NCBI GenBank assembly: GCA_964036665.1
Contig: OZ038531.1
Coordinates: 13,764,168-13,828,167, forward strand
Length of the DNA: 64,000 bases
Direction of reading: 5' to 3'
Source of the DNA: Gordius sp. MW1
Taxonomy: Eukaryota > Nematomorpha > Gordioida > Gordea > Gordiidae
Shown here: positions 63,702 to 64,000 of the stretch, piece by piece
Layout: each line of letters opens with the position of its first letter
How positions within the stretch are numbered: position 1 is the stretch's first letter
The notes under the pieces: model-generated
What the model was told of the DNA's origin: nothing
What the model saw: only the letters and a program-made list of their open reading frames with translations
Database searches by the model: none
Translations under genes and position numbers: made by a program

Positions 63702-64000
63702 ATTGGCTTACTTTTATATATTTTTTCAGGCTCTTTCACATAGAATCGAAAAAATAAATATTTTTACCTCAAAATTTTTCACTTTTTTTTTGAACCGTAT
63801 TCATCCGATGAAAGTTGTCGTTTTCAGACGTGGTTTCTATGATCCCAAGTAAAAACTTATCAGAATCTAAAAACTATTACTTTGAAATCATGATCGCATA
63901 GAGCAGTTTTCAAAAATTAAGCACTTACGTTGCGATACAACAAACTAATCGCAACAATAAAACGTTGTCTTTTGTCAAAATGATAGTTCTCGCAGCTTAA
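63702..64000 (+). repeat. Start of the next monomer, cut by the window edge
   Basis: A CAGG/T-run monomer with GGCTTACTTTTATA rather than GGCTTATTTATATA, the same form that follows copy A at 51050. It ends inside CTCGCAGCTTAA. The array continues beyond the window. Confidence 0.9.

Larger units (their letters stand above)
33952..64000 (+). repeat. Satellite array, right arm (same monomer, different subfamilies)
   Basis: The same monomer resumes directly after the transposon and continues to the last base in the same orientation. Mean period is about 342 bp (3078/9 and 5810/17). Two variants first appear here: a CAGGCTCTTT form in place of CATGCTCTTT, and a long T-run after TTTTTCAC in place of the CATATTTTTCT block. 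Further markers are ATAATTCTC with GAACTGTATTC, CCGACGAAAG, CATTGAATCG with CCCATATT, and GCTTTTTGACATAG. They recur in a fixed order, so the domain is organised by higher-order repeats. The array does not end within the window. Confidence 0.98.

Noticed and set aside
1-64000. CRISPR array
   Set aside because: The periodic unit is 330-346 bp, and the whole unit is conserved with no short repeat alternating with unique spacers.

Overview
This window is almost entirely one eukaryotic satellite-DNA array. A single AT-rich monomer of about 330-346 bp is repeated head to tail, all in the same orientation, roughly 184 times from base 1 to base 64000. The array is interrupted once, at 32808-33951, by a 1144-bp non-autonomous DNA transposon with hallmarks of the hAT superfamily. 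The array runs off both ends of the window, and I found no credible protein-coding gene, tRNA, rRNA or CRISPR. A long unidirectional satellite array plus a hAT-type element rich in CTCGT pentamers indicates a eukaryotic nuclear genome, most likely heterochromatin (pericentromeric, centromeric or subtelomeric). The species cannot be named from the sequence; similar CTCGT-rich elements would be worth looking for in insects and fungi.

Layout. (1) 1 to about 26.8 kb: mixed monomer subfamilies in several generations of higher-order repeats (HORs). These are a 7-monomer unit of 2339 bp at the left edge, a block recurring at about 4091 bp, an X-Y-X-X-Y pattern of 3-monomer units (1025 and 1035 bp) at 8.9-14.1 kb, and a 12-monomer unit of 4076 bp duplicated at 14.4-22.3 kb. 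(2) About 26.8-30.4 kb: a 6-monomer unit of 2038 bp, duplicated. (3) 30.4-32.8 kb: a copy of a segment seen again at 37.3-39.4 and 43.4-45.2 kb, then the transposon. (4) 33.95-64 kb: a distinct domain with new subfamilies (a T-run replacing the usual CATATTTTTCT block, and CAGG replacing CATG). It is organised as a 17-monomer unit of about 5810 bp duplicated at 37.5-49.2 kb and a 9-monomer HOR of 3076-3078 bp at 47.97-51.05, 57.55-60.62 and 60.62-63.70 kb, whose last two copies are adjacent and nearly identical.

The transposon has an exact 8-bp target duplication (ATTCTCAA), TAGTG...CACTA ends, long imperfect terminal inverted repeats (about 154 and 166 bp) made of CTCGT pentamers, and an 824-bp AT-rich core with no recognisable transposase. 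Uninterrupted paralogues of its insertion site survive at 39.43, 45.24 and 52.41 kb, so the insertion can be read at base level.

The most interesting non-obvious signal in the satellite is a perfect 8-bp inverted repeat (GTTGCGAT, 11-nt loop, ATCGCAAC) in the linker of long monomers. It is removed in short monomers by a 10-bp deletion that takes out most of its left arm. All alignments here were made by eye; extents of HOR copies are approximate to tens of bases or more unless stated.
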